Shown piece after piece: positions 7,691-17,092 of a stretch of DNA of 44,188 nucleotides (positions within the stretch are counted from its first letter, which is position 1; the number at the start of each line of letters is the position of its first letter). Source of the DNA: an uncultured Lachnospiraceae bacterium (GTDB lineage: Bacteria > Bacillota > Clostridia > Lachnospirales > Lachnospiraceae); the NCBI GenBank assembly GCA_947648875.1, contig CANSPM010000033.1, positions 1-44,188 on the forward strand, read 5' to 3'. The notes below the pieces were generated by a model, which worked only from the letters and a program-made list of their open reading frames with translations, did not search any database and was not told where the DNA came from. A program made the position numbers and the translations under genes.

Positions 7691-9179
7691 TTTTTTTCAC
7701 AGTATTCTATTTCGCATCAGCCTTTGGATTCTGCTGCCTGGGATTGCCGGGATGCTTTTGGTCGCTTACTTTGTAGGAATACAGATGCAGTATCAAATTG
7801 AAAAACAGATCACGGAGGAGATGCAGCGGGTGCGTGATAACAGTCTGCTCTATGTGCAGCAGACGCTGCTGTTAGAGGACAGCAGGATGAATGCCGTCAG
7901 TTTTAAACTATATAAGAATGAGATTGAAAAGCAGTTAAATAATGCCGGATATAGAGAGGTTCTTCTCTGTAGTCCTGAGGGAACGCTGTTGGCAGGAGAT
8001 GCAAAGGATTTTGAATTGCGGAAAGAGCAGGAGGATTTTATACGGGCCAGAGAACAGGAAAGTGCCTTTTTGGTCCGCTATGGAAACGGCGGTCAATGTG
8101 AGGTATATTTTTCTATGCCGGTGAACCTTAATGGGCAGTTTATCGGTATTATCAGCAGCTTTTTTGATTATGGGGAATTATATAGGGGCCAGTCGGATAC
8201 CATCCAACGGATGGTCTGGATCACAGTGGCGGTCTTTACCCTGATCTGTCTGATTATCTGGTTTACAGTCTATCGGATATTGCTCCCCATCCGCAGGCTG
8301 AGTCAGGCGGCCAGTGAGATTTCCTCCCATCTGGCTGACGGCAGACAGGGAAGCATGATTCTGAATAAGTTACGGCTTTTGGGGCGCAAGGATGAGATCG
8401 GGGAATTGTGTTCAAATTATAGGGAAATGCTTCAGGTAACAGAGGAACAGTTTCAAAAGATTCGGGATGACAAAGATCGCATTCTCACGCTATGGAGCAG
8501 TCGTCAGGAATTTTACAATAATGTAACCCATGAATTAAAGACACCCCTTACCACTATTTCCGGGTATGCCCAGCTGATGGAGAAAAACGGACCTGGGGAT
8601 GAAGAGTTGTTCTATATCGGAACAGGACACATACTGAAGGAGAGCACCCGGCTTCACCGAATGGTGGTACAACTGTTGGAGCTACAGGATAAGGCCAATA
8701 CAGAAGATGCGAGACGGCTGAATCTGTCAGAGATTGTAGAGAATGTAACGGAAACCATGAAGATTAAAGCAAACCGCTATGATAATGAACTGACGCTTAA
8801 AGGGACAAAAGAATGCCTCCCTGTGGTGGGGAAGGAAGATAAGATCCGGCAGGTACTGATCAATGTGATTGACAATGCCATCAAGTATGGAGAACCGGGA
8901 AAACCGATCCATATTCAGCTCACAAGAAAAGACGGGCAGGTTCAGGTCACGGTATCTAATCAGGGGCAGGGAATCCGGAAAGATGAGCTGGAAACGATTT
9001 TTGAACCATTTTACCGGGCGGATAAGGGGTTGTCAAGAGAGATGGGAAGCTCCGGGCTTGGACTTTCCATTGCCGCCAGGATCATGGAGGAGCATCAGGG
9101 ACACATAAAGGCGGCCAGTATTCCCGGTAAAGAAACTATATTTACCATCTGCTTTCCGACGGTGGACCAGAATGAGTAA
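7671..9179 (+). CDS. Membrane sensor histidine kinase
   Basis: The start is ATG 7671 inside the end of the regulator gene, behind GGAGTGGGG, giving 502 aa. One membrane helix lies near residues 14-36, then an extracytoplasmic sensor region of about 150 residues, a second helix near 185-207, and a HAMP-like segment. The HisKA helix contains the phosphorylated His287 in NNVTHELKTPLTTISGYAQL. The ATPase domain has the N box INVIDNAIKYGE, the G1 box NQGQGI, FEPFYR and the G2 box GSSGLGLSIA. Everything needed for an active kinase is present. It should phosphorylate the regulator encoded just upstream. The ligand is not evident from sequence. Confidence 0.92.
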   Translation: MHRKKRSFFHSILFRISLWILLPGIAGMLLVAYFVGIQMQYQIEKQITEEMQRVRDNSLLYVQQTLLLEDSRMNAVSFKLYKNEIEKQLNNAGYREVLLCSPEGTLLAGDAKDFELRKEQEDFIRAREQESAFLVRYGNGGQCEVYFSMPVNLNGQFIGIISSFFDYGELYRGQSDTIQRMVWITVAVFTLICLIIWFTVYRILLPIRRLSQAASEISSHLADGRQGSMILNKLRLLGRKDEIGELCSNYREMLQVTEEQFQKIRDDKDRILTLWSSRQEFYNNVTHELKTPLTTISGYAQLMEKNGPGDEELFYIGTGHILKESTRLHRMVVQLLELQDKANTEDARRLNLSEIVENVTETMKIKANRYDNELTLKGTKECLPVVGKEDKIRQVLINVIDNAIKYGEPGKPIHIQLTRKDGQVQVTVSNQGQGIRKDELETIFEPFYRADKGLSREMGSSGLGLSIAARIMEEHQGHIKAASIPGKETIFTICFPTVDQNE

Positions 9180-9209
9180 GTCAAAAAGCGGGGCGAAAGG
9201 AATGGGTAT

Positions 9210-10385
9210 ATGAATCGAAGAAAACGTAAATGCTGTATTGCTTTTTGGGGAGGGATTCTGTTCGCAGCAGCTTTAAGCGGCTGCGGTGTGGGAGAACAGG
9301 ATAAGACCATTGTCCTTCCTCCATTGGAGAATCAGGTAATGGATTCGGAAAAATTTCGTCTCGATCATATTCAGCAGTACGTTGGCAGCGGTTATGCAGA
9401 GAATGTGATCTGTCTGACTTGGGGAGATCCGGGAACAGATCTGCTCTACCTGTTGAAAAAAGAAGATGGCGGATATGTTTATCAGGTTATTGACACAAGA
9501 GAAGATACCGTCTTAAGCAGTATTTTTGTGGATGACCGTTCTCTGGCAAATGTATCGATCGCCCCAGGTGGCGGGTATCTTTCCTATGAAGTGCGGGATG
9601 GGGAGGAGATGAATCTGATTGTCCTTTGCCCGAGTCAGGGGAGCCGACAGATTCTTCACAGATGGCAGGATCAGGAGGAAAACTTTTCCTATATCTGGAG
9701 TGATGACGGTACTATGCTTTTTTCCTGGCAGAACGGCGATACCGGAGACACTTATAAGGAATGGCAGGTGACCCGCTATGAGATGGAAACGGACCCGGAG
9801 GATGGCTTCGGATATATGGTAGTTTCGTTTCAGATGAAGGGAAACGGGCATACATGGAGGAGCGTCTGTCCCAATGCTGACGGAACTGAGATATATGTGC
9901 GGGAGCAGCTCAGTACTTTTGGCAGTACTATGTCCTATAATTGGCTGCTCCTGCCGGATACTGTCACCGTGGAAGCGTTGCCGGAATATTCAAAGATGCC
10001 TGCCTGTCCTATAAGGTATACGCAGGCGGGACTGTTCGTTCAAGAGGAGAGCGGAGACATTTATCTGATTGAAGATATTCGTTCACAGCCGGTAAAAACG
10101 AAACTGATATCAGGTAACGAGGGAACTTATGATCCCTTCGCATATGTATGTGCAAACGGTGATCATATGTTTTTGATGGAATGGGTCAATTATTCCATGT
10201 ATCAGATTAGCGGTGTGCGTATTGCGGACGGGAAAGTTGACGGACATCCGGTTGCCCTGTATAATGATAATTATGAAAGCCTGAACCAGATAATGATTGT
10301 AAGTGATCAGGCAGTGGTATTCTGGGGGGAAGAATTTCTGGAGAATCATGAGTATCGCTATAAAGTTACGGTATTGAGATATTAA
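9210..10385 (+). CDS. Large lipoprotein, third gene of the two-component operon
   Basis: This 391-aa protein has a lipobox AALSGC with Cys25 after a basic/hydrophobic signal peptide. The mature part repeats patterns such as SIAPGGGYLSYEVRDGEE, YIWSDDGTMLFSW and CPNADGTEIYVRE, which look like blades of a TolB/WD-like beta-propeller; this is an inference from spacing, not a firm match. It starts 30 bp after the kinase stop with a GAAAGGAA ribosome site, so it is probably co-transcribed with it. Such lipoproteins often assist a neighbouring sensor kinase or are its target. I do not recognise a named family. Confidence 0.75.
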   Translation: MNRRKRKCCIAFWGGILFAAALSGCGVGEQDKTIVLPPLENQVMDSEKFRLDHIQQYVGSGYAENVICLTWGDPGTDLLYLLKKEDGGYVYQVIDTREDTVLSSIFVDDRSLANVSIAPGGGYLSYEVRDGEEMNLIVLCPSQGSRQILHRWQDQEENFSYIWSDDGTMLFSWQNGDTGDTYKEWQVTRYEMETDPEDGFGYMVVSFQMKGNGHTWRSVCPNADGTEIYVREQLSTFGSTMSYNWLLLPDTVTVEALPEYSKMPACPIRYTQAGLFVQEESGDIYLIEDIRSQPVKTKLISGNEGTYDPFAYVCANGDHMFLMEWVNYSMYQISGVRIADGKVDGHPVALYNDNYESLNQIMIVSDQAVVFWGEEFLENHEYRYKVTVLRY

Positions 10386-10389
10386 AAGG

Positions 10390-10623
10390 ATGGATGGCAC
10401 CTCGTTGAAATGGTGTGGAGAAGATTTTATCTATCTGCGGAGAGCCGCTGTGTTTTGTGAGGATTCTACAGGAAGTTTTCAAATGCTACGGGCTTTCCAT
10501 GAATTTTGTGCAACATGTATTGGTGGGAAGCACGGTGAGATCTTACCTATCGCGTGGCTGAAACACACCGGGAAGATGGCGGCTGAATTTCAGGACAGCA
10601 TGCTGCTCTGGAAGAAGATATAG
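10390..10623 (+). CDS. Small hypothetical protein, doubtful
   Basis: This 77-aa frame begins 5 bp after the lipoprotein stop with AAAAGGATGG ahead of the ATG. It has four Cys residues and no recognisable motif. It might be a real small gene at the end of the operon or the eroded start of something larger. It is followed by an IS110 scrap, so truncation is possible. Confidence 0.3.
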   Translation: MDGTSLKWCGEDFIYLRRAAVFCEDSTGSFQMLRAFHEFCATCIGGKHGEILPIAWLKHTGKMAAEFQDSMLLWKKI

Positions 10624-10672
10624 GAGTGAAAAGTCAATTCCTTGCAGGAAAGCTCAATAAGGCGAGACAGCA

Positions 10673-10836
10673 GCATTTGTAAATTTGAACGACTTCAGGA
10701 GTTCTTTTCTATCAGAATATAGGACTGATGCAAAGTGTTTGAGTTTGACAATGTTGACGCCCACGCAAATCATGAGGTTATACCTTCTTTTCATAAAGTC
10801 CGGTGCCGTGATATCTGTCGTAAACTGAAAACTCAG
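10673..10836 (-). pseudogene. IS110-family transposase N-terminal scrap
   Basis: On the minus strand, FMKRRYNLMICVGVNIVKLK then FASVLYSDRKELLKSFKFTN parallels the N-terminus of the IS110-type transposase at 34912-36077 ([20 protein letters not shown]). The first catalytic Asp (GIDIAK) is changed to Asn (GVNIVK) here. DNA similarity covers the start region and its ribosome site and ends abruptly on both sides. It is a dead fragment of a related element. Confidence 0.75.
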
Positions 10837-10955
10837 ACGGTATTTTATACATTGCCACATATTAGAAGATGTGCTATAGTTTTTTATGGGAAAGCTATTT
10901 CCAATTACAAGACTGTGGAATAATTCTGGTCATAGCAGAGGAAGGTACGGATCTT

Positions 10956-12530
10956 ATGAAAGTGATAAAGGACTTTTATGAATACATGAAAAGTTTACAG
11001 GGCGGGATTAAAACTCTCATATGCGAACGTTCCACGATGTTCTTTTCCTGTGTATTTGGACTGCTTATATACTCACAGCTCATGACTCAGCATTTAGTAA
11101 ATACCTATGACGGACTATGGGAATATACTTACCATTCTGCGGGAAAGTGGGAGTTGTCCTTAGGCAGATGGTTTTGGCTTTACTTAGACAAAATCAGATT
11201 TGGAGTCAGCAATGATCCGTGGACTTCTGTTTTGACACTCCTGCTATTTTCAGCGGGAATGCTCCTCACAGTAGATATTTTTTGTCTAAAAGATAAAAAG
11301 ATAACCTTTTTAACTTCTGCTCTGTTTATGAGCAGTACGGCAGTATGTGTATCTTTAGCATATCGATATATGTCCCCAATATTTGGCTTTGCCTTTTTTA
11401 CCAGTGTTTTAGCCGCATGGTTTATTATAAAGTCAGAGAGCATTATTATGCCGGTACTTGCAGGGGCTTTTACGATTGCTCTATCTATGGGATCGTATCA
11501 GGCATATATTGGATGTACATGTCTGATAATTGCGGGAAACCTGGTCTGGAGGCTGTATTGTACAGACATATCATGCAAACAGATTGGTTTGTATATAGGG
11601 AAGAGTATTGCAACTTTGTTGTCAGGAGGGATAATATATATATTGCTGCTCAAAGTTCACTTGTATATATTTAATACGGCCCTGTCGACTTATAACGGCG
11701 CACAATCTTACTCTTTCTGGAATACTATAAAAAAGTTGCCAGAGACGATAAAATATTCATATATTATGTTTGAGATGTATTTTTTTAAAGATTTATATAA
11801 AACGAATATGTTTCAGCAATATAAGATTTATTGGATTCTGTTTGCTATATACGCCGTTTTATTATTGGTGGGGTTCCTTCACATCTGGAAAAGGAGTCCC
11901 CTCAGAGCAGGTTTTTATATACTTGTGATTTTGGTGTTACCTGTTATGACAAATGCTGTAATGCTGATCGCAACAGATGTTGGAATAAGTATTCAGATGA
12001 CGGCCCCGCTGGCACTTTTTATACCGATCTTGCTATGTATTGTTCATAAGATGGAATTCCGTTTTCCTGTTTTGGTAAAGACGCTGGGCGGAATAGCGGT
12101 ATTGATGGCACTTTGGGGAAACATATACCAGATTCAGTTGGATCAAAACGCAATGTATGAGGGGAAGACCGCAGCAAGTGCTATGGCGCAAGAAATAGTA
12201 CATGACTTGGCGAGGGAAGAATGCTTAAGTCCAGACTTAAGATATTGCATTATTGGGATTCCCGCAGGAAACAGACTATTTTATGTGAGTGAGGCCTATG
12301 GGCTTTCCAACAATTATGCCATGGTGGGGGTAGGGTGGACGGATTCTGATTCCTCTATGAAATCATGGCGAGGCATATTCCACCATTTTTGCGGAATAAA
12401 TCTGAATATCTGGCCTTCTGGAGCATGCCAGACTGAGATCGAGGAGGCCGACCTTGCAAATATGCCGGTTTATCCGGAATATGGTTATATACAGCAGGTT
12501 GGGGACGTTGTTGTTATCAAAACAAACTGA
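10956..12530 (+). CDS. GtrII-type polytopic membrane glucosyltransferase
   Basis: The start is ATG 10956, about 9 nt after GAGGAAGG; the frame is open further upstream but no better start is seen. The 524-aa protein has about ten hydrophobic segments and a C-terminal soluble tail of around 120 residues. An early extracytoplasmic loop carries NTYDGLWEY and LSLGRWFWLYLD; a conserved Asp and a G-R-W motif at this place are typical of the glucosyl transferase GtrII family, which moves glucose from an undecaprenyl-phosphate donor onto surface polymers. No flippase (GtrA) or donor synthase (GtrB) gene is adjacent, so these would be elsewhere. Substrate is unknown. Confidence 0.65.
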   Translation: MKVIKDFYEYMKSLQGGIKTLICERSTMFFSCVFGLLIYSQLMTQHLVNTYDGLWEYTYHSAGKWELSLGRWFWLYLDKIRFGVSNDPWTSVLTLLLFSAGMLLTVDIFCLKDKKITFLTSALFMSSTAVCVSLAYRYMSPIFGFAFFTSVLAAWFIIKSESIIMPVLAGAFTIALSMGSYQAYIGCTCLIIAGNLVWRLYCTDISCKQIGLYIGKSIATLLSGGIIYILLLKVHLYIFNTALSTYNGAQSYSFWNTIKKLPETIKYSYIMFEMYFFKDLYKTNMFQQYKIYWILFAIYAVLLLVGFLHIWKRSPLRAGFYILVILVLPVMTNAVMLIATDVGISIQMTAPLALFIPILLCIVHKMEFRFPVLVKTLGGIAVLMALWGNIYQIQLDQNAMYEGKTAASAMAQEIVHDLAREECLSPDLRYCIIGIPAGNRLFYVSEAYGLSNNYAMVGVGWTDSDSSMKSWRGIFHHFCGINLNIWPSGACQTEIEEADLANMPVYPEYGYIQQVGDVVVIKTN

Positions 12531-12592
12531 TTTGCTGGAAATCAGGTGAAAAGGGATATGCCTTGACAAAACGTCTCCCGCCCCATATAGTC

Positions 12593-12799
12593 TTAAGCGA
12601 AAATGCCAGTTGCCCGTTCACCGTGAGCTGCCGTAACGGGCTGTTCAGTGACATCATCTATTTCTGATGATTTTAATAGATAATCCATTGTCACATCATA
12701 AATTGCGCTCATTAGTCCGTATCGAACTTGGGGACTACGGTACGCAATCTCATTACAGTGAACAATTCGTTGAACTTCAAAGAGACAATCCATTATCAT
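12593..12799 (-). CDS. Small conserved-looking hypothetical protein, doubtful
   Basis: This minus-strand frame of 68 aa has the core YRSPQVRYGLMSAIYDVTMD, which reads like a folded segment and not a shadow, but no clear ribosome site precedes the ATG and I cannot name the family. It may be a small stand-alone protein or a remnant. It lies alone between the glucosyltransferase and the ABC genes. Confidence 0.3.
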   Translation of the reverse strand: MIMDCLFEVQRIVHCNEIAYRSPQVRYGLMSAIYDVTMDYLLKSSEIDDVTEQPVTAAHGERATGIFA

Positions 12800-12850
12800 C
12801 TGATTTAATCCATTGCCTGCCTGATGTTAGGTGATAATACAGTAGGATAA

Positions 12851-13000
12851 GTGAAGGCCTCCGTTATGGGCATTGGAATAACTGCCATATGCGGCGGCCT
12901 GCCCTTACCAAATCTTGTATTAATAGCAACCTGTTTGTCTGATGAAGAGGTGTCACGTATGCTTTTCCATGCTATTGCCAGGGGGACGTTTAGAGTATAA
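12851..13000 (+). other. Short ORF with protein-like sequence before the ABC genes
   Basis: A 49-codon frame (GTG 12851 or ATG 12866, stop 12998-13000) encodes MGIGITAICGGLPLPNLVLI, then a CLSDEEVSRMLFHAIARGTF-like amphipathic end. It has no strong ribosome site. It is either the eroded end of a larger gene or a small peptide gene upstream of the exporter pair. The position in front of two ABC exporters makes the second idea worth testing, but nothing in the sequence proves it. Confidence 0.3.
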
Positions 13001-13085
13001 TTGCATTGGGGACCATAGGTGTCTTAGGATGGCAGGATGCTGCCGGAGAGCGGATTGAAAATAATGTATATGGAGTGAAAAAGGA

Positions 13086-14894
13086 ATGAAAAAGAAAGAA
13101 AAAAAGCAATCACCATGGAATAACAATCTGTATGTTTTGAAGCAACTGTTTACAGCTTCAAAGCTGAGACTGCCATTCGAAATGCTGTTCCAAGTGTCCA
13201 AGGGGGTCACACAGACGCTGATTTATACCGTGCTGTTTGGAACCGTTATTAATTCCATCGCAGAGGGGCGGGAATACACGAAGGTTCTTGCGTATATTTT
13301 GTTAGTGGCGCTGTTTACGGCTGCAAACATATGGTTTCAGTCATGGTTTCAAGAGTCCTTTCTTCCCCGCGATAATGCCAGAATCCAAAAATACATGCTT
13401 CTGAACGTGTATGCGCATGCGGCCTCTCTGGACATTCAGCAATATGAAAATCCCGAATTTTATGATAAATACGTGAGATCATTGGAGGAAGCGGGAACAA
13501 GAGCCGGGAAACTTTCCGGTTCCATCGCAAATGCGGTTGGATTACTCACCACGGTTCTCTATTTGTTGTTCATTATTGTCAGCAAAGAGCCATGGACGCT
13601 GATCTTTGTACTGATTCCATTATTTCCCGGATGGCTGTTGGGGAAGAGGAAAAATAAAGTGAGCTATGAGCGCTATATCAAAAATACGAATCCGACTCGA
13701 TGGACAAAGTACTTGAATCAAATTATGTATTTGAAGGAATATGCAAAGGAGATTAGAATCACGGGCATCTATGATGTTTTGACCCACAAATATGATAGCA
13801 CCATGGATGAGATCATAGCAAATGAAAAGAAATACGATAGAAAAACAACCGTATTAACTCTTTTTATGGACTTTATGAATGATAAGGTTATCTATATTGG
13901 AATCCTTTTGTATGTTTCCTATCTGATTGTTGTAAAGAAAAAATTACTCATAGGCGATTATCTGATCATACAAAATGCGGTCGTTTCCATGACGTGGAGA
14001 ATCAGTGCATTGATAAACAGTGGGCTGGATCTGCAACAGTCCGGTAAATTCGCGGGTCTCCTAAGAGAATTTATGGAGACGAAACCTTTTGCTTATGCAA
14101 ACAACAAAGGAGAAACGCCTGATCTGGAAATGGATTCCATTGAATTTAAAAATGTTTCTTTCTCGTACGATGGTTCCAACGAAGTATTAAAGAATATCAA
14201 TGTGTCGATCAAGAAAGGCTCGCGCATTCTGATTGTAGGAAAGAACGGAGCGGGAAAATCGACTTTTGTAAAGCTGCTGATGAATTTATACCAACCAACG
14301 GCTGGAGAGATTTTATACAATGGAAAGAATATTCAGGAGTATGATGTAAGCCAATATCGTCATGTCTATTCCACCGTATTTCAGGATTTCTGTCTTTATG
14401 CCTTAACGGTAGGGCAAAATGTTGTGATGGATAACTATAGTGAAGACAGGAGTCCCTATATCGAGAGAGCTTTGAGGGAGGCGGATTTGATGAAGAAGAT
14501 CAGGTTGCTTGAAGAGGGGATTCTGTCCAATGTGACAAAAGAAATAGATGATAACGGATTTGTGCCGTCTGGTGGTGAGAAACAGAAAATGGCAATTTCC
14601 CGAGCCATTTATCAGGCGAGCAAAGTGATCGTGTTAGACGAGCCTTCCAGTGCGTTAGATCCGCTTTCTGAGGCTAAATTGAATGAACTTATGTTGAATG
14701 CTTCCGGGGGAAAGACGGTATTTATGATTTCGCATAGACTTTCATCTGCCCAATACGTAGATGAAGTGTTCTTGATCGACGGCGGTGAGATTAAGGAGAG
14801 GGGATCACATGATTCCCTGATGAAGATGAATGGAAAATATGCAGAGATGTATAAAATGCAGCAAGAACAATATGCGTTGGAATGTGAGGCATAA
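13086..14894 (+). CDS. ABC exporter half-transporter, fused membrane and ATPase domains (subunit 1)
   Basis: This 602-aa protein has an N-terminal six-helix membrane domain (about residues 20-320) and a C-terminal ATPase. Walker A is GKNGAGKST near 385-393, the Q-loop is VFQDFCLYAL, the signature is SGGEKQK near 495, Walker B is VIVLDEPSSALDP, and the switch is ISHRLS. A GTGAAAAAGGA ribosome site precedes the ATG. It is followed after 3 bp by a second half-transporter of the same build, so the two should form a heterodimeric type IV exporter. The cargo (peptide, lipid or drug) cannot be told from sequence. Confidence 0.9.
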   Translation: MKKKEKKQSPWNNNLYVLKQLFTASKLRLPFEMLFQVSKGVTQTLIYTVLFGTVINSIAEGREYTKVLAYILLVALFTAANIWFQSWFQESFLPRDNARIQKYMLLNVYAHAASLDIQQYENPEFYDKYVRSLEEAGTRAGKLSGSIANAVGLLTTVLYLLFIIVSKEPWTLIFVLIPLFPGWLLGKRKNKVSYERYIKNTNPTRWTKYLNQIMYLKEYAKEIRITGIYDVLTHKYDSTMDEIIANEKKYDRKTTVLTLFMDFMNDKVIYIGILLYVSYLIVVKKKLLIGDYLIIQNAVVSMTWRISALINSGLDLQQSGKFAGLLREFMETKPFAYANNKGETPDLEMDSIEFKNVSFSYDGSNEVLKNINVSIKKGSRILIVGKNGAGKSTFVKLLMNLYQPTAGEILYNGKNIQEYDVSQYRHVYSTVFQDFCLYALTVGQNVVMDNYSEDRSPYIERALREADLMKKIRLLEEGILSNVTKEIDDNGFVPSGGEKQKMAISRAIYQASKVIVLDEPSSALDPLSEAKLNELMLNASGGKTVFMISHRLSSAQYVDEVFLIDGGEIKERGSHDSLMKMNGKYAEMYKMQQEQYALECEA

Positions 14895-14897
14895 AAG

Positions 14898-16721
14898 ATG
14901 AAAGATGTAGAGAAGAAAAGAAAAGAGAAACCGATTAAAATTCTGAAAAATAGTGTTTACCTATTGAGATTAGTCTATCGTTTTTCCCCAATGCTATTTG
15001 CAATTACGATTATGGCAGCGGTCGCAGAGTTTTGTTTTACGTTTTTTAATTTGCTGTTTACCAAGAGGTTAGTGCAGGAGATTACGGACGGAAATGCTTT
15101 CTCCGCGATCTGTGGCATTATTGCTGTTTGGTGCATTGTATATCTGGTTTTGAGATTTTTTATCATCTCCATCGACAATTATTTTAAGCCGATTTACACA
15201 AAGATTCTGATAAAAGGATTAGAAAAGTATCTGTATGATAAGGCGGCCAGGGTGGACATCGAGTGCTATGATAACACGGAATATTATAACGAATTCATCT
15301 GGGCGACCAATAACAGTGGTGAAATGGTGACCGGTGCATGTAATTCCATTGGAGCTTTTTTGGGGTACATATTGCAGATCTCCGGTGTTATCAGTATGGT
15401 GGTCATCATTGATCCAAGCCTTTCCTTTCTTACTTTTGCTTCTGTAGCAGTAAGCATCATTGTTACCTCTTACCTTGAGAAAAGAAAGATGGAATATCGG
15501 AAGGAAATCGTCGAAAATGAAAAGATTGAGAGGTATGTAGAGAGAGTATTTTATCTACAGGATAGCGCCAAGGATCTTCGCCTTACGAAAATTCGGGAAG
15601 TATTGTTAACGGTCTATGAGAATGCCTATCAGAAAATCCAGGCTACCCTTAAAAAATATGTCGGAAAGATAAGTGTTATCTCTTTTCTATCGACCTTTGG
15701 ATTTCGGTATGCCTTAAATACATTTGTGGTCTATGCCTACTTTGCCTATAAATTAATTGTAAAGGAGTCCCTTGATCTGAGTGGCTTTGTGGTTGTAAAT
15801 AAGGCTATGGTGGATCTGTATCTGCTCTTAAACCGTTGGTCCGGTCAGATCAATGCGTTATATCGCAATGCGATTTACGTTGATACCATGCAGAAATTCA
15901 TCCATTATGAACCGCGTATAGGATCAAATAAGGACGGATTAAGAATTGATGGGATGGATGCAGTACTGGAGTTTCGTAACGTGACTTTCACGTACCCAGG
16001 TAATGATAAGCCTACGCTTCGTAACGTAAGTTTTAAGCTGAATGGAAAGGAATCGCTGGCGATCGTCGGATACAATGGCGCCGGCAAGACAACGCTTGTG
16101 AAGCTGATGATGCGCTTATATGACGTGGATCAGGGCGAGATCTTATTGAATGAAAAAAACATTAAAGAATATAATCTGGATGATTATCGTGCAATGTTCT
16201 CGTCGGTGTTTCAGGATTTTAACCTGTATGCTCTGTCTCTGGCTGAAAACGTTAAGATGCAGGAGGTGACGAACGATGATGAGAAGAACATTATATCTGC
16301 GCTCAAACAGGCGGATTTCGGAGAGAAGCTATCCACGTTTTCTGCGGGTGTCAAATCCCAGGTGACCAGGGAGTTTGATGAAGAAGGTCTATTGCTGTCG
16401 GGAGGCGAAAAGCAAAAAGTTGCCATGGCGCGTGTCTTTGCGGGAAGGGGAAAGATTGTGGTTTTGGATGAGCCGTCAGCCGCGCTTGATCCGATTGCGG
16501 AATACAACATTAACAGACAGATCATTGATTCGTCTGAAAAGAAGTCCGTAGTCCTCATTTCCCACAGATTAACGGCGACTAGAATGGCTGACCACATTAT
16601 TATGCTGGAAAATGGAGAAATCATTGAGAGCGGCAACCATGAAGAACTGATGCAATTAGACGGTAAATATGCGTTTATGTACAAAGTTCAGGCGGAGCCG
16701 TATTTGAAAAAATCGGTTTAA
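14898..16721 (+). CDS. ABC exporter half-transporter (subunit 2)
   Basis: This 607-aa partner of the preceding gene starts 3 bp after its stop. The membrane domain occupies about residues 20-330. The ATPase has Walker A GYNGAGKTT near 391-399, the Q-loop VFQDFNLYAL, the signature SGGEKQK near 501, Walker B IVVLDEPSAALDP and the switch ISHRLT. Both nucleotide-binding sites of the heterodimer look catalytically complete, with Glu after the Walker B Asp in each subunit. Overall similarity to subunit 1 suggests an old gene duplication. A terminator-like hairpin follows at 16861. Confidence 0.9.
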   Translation: MKDVEKKRKEKPIKILKNSVYLLRLVYRFSPMLFAITIMAAVAEFCFTFFNLLFTKRLVQEITDGNAFSAICGIIAVWCIVYLVLRFFIISIDNYFKPIYTKILIKGLEKYLYDKAARVDIECYDNTEYYNEFIWATNNSGEMVTGACNSIGAFLGYILQISGVISMVVIIDPSLSFLTFASVAVSIIVTSYLEKRKMEYRKEIVENEKIERYVERVFYLQDSAKDLRLTKIREVLLTVYENAYQKIQATLKKYVGKISVISFLSTFGFRYALNTFVVYAYFAYKLIVKESLDLSGFVVVNKAMVDLYLLLNRWSGQINALYRNAIYVDTMQKFIHYEPRIGSNKDGLRIDGMDAVLEFRNVTFTYPGNDKPTLRNVSFKLNGKESLAIVGYNGAGKTTLVKLMMRLYDVDQGEILLNEKNIKEYNLDDYRAMFSSVFQDFNLYALSLAENVKMQEVTNDDEKNIISALKQADFGEKLSTFSAGVKSQVTREFDEEGLLLSGGEKQKVAMARVFAGRGKIVVLDEPSAALDPIAEYNINRQIIDSSEKKSVVLISHRLTATRMADHIIMLENGEIIESGNHEELMQLDGKYAFMYKVQAEPYLKKSV

Positions 16722-16860
16722 GACATGTTGCGGCCAGTGTGCTGACATATTTACATTTTGCCAAATGACTTGCCCGAATTTCCATCTGCCGCGTTGTTGT
16801 CGGTCAGCGATGCCACCGCATCGCTTTCCTCCGCCGCTTTAATTAAAAAATGAATGGAGC

Positions 16861-16887
16861 AAAGGGGCAGGCTGATCCTGCCCTTTC
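16861..16887 (+). terminator. Terminator-like hairpin after ABC operon
   Basis: GGGCAGG (16865-16871) pairs with CCTGCCC (16877-16883) around a 5-nt loop, flanked by AAAG and TTTC that extend the stem. The T run is short. It lies 140 bp after the ABC stop; the stretch between holds no recognisable gene. Confidence 0.5.
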
Positions 16888-17025
16888 TGCGTTTCGGAAA
16901 ATAGAATCCCCGCGTCATGGTTTGCAGGGGCTACTGCGGAATCCGCTTATTAGGGACCTGCAATGCAAATGTTTACTACCTGCTTATATCGTGATGCAAT
17001 TTGCCTGCTAAAAATTCTTTTCTTA

Positions 17026-17060
17026 TGAAACTTTTCACGCATCAGAAAAATCTATTACAG
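17026..17060 (+). promoter_or_regulatory. Candidate ECF-sigma promoter of sigV operon
   Basis: TGAAACTTTT at 17026-17035 resembles the GAAAC -35 element used by ECF sigma factors. The -10 is not clear. It lies about 60 bp upstream of the sigma gene, where an autoregulated promoter is expected. Confidence 0.4.
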
Positions 17061-17092
17061 TAAAAGAATAAATCGAAAGGTGCGCATCTGTT

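Noticed and set aside
16750..16840. Minus-strand frame reading SDAVASLTDNNAADGNSG after the ABC genes
   Set aside because: Could be the tail of an eroded gene, but there is no start, no ribosome site and no recognised family.
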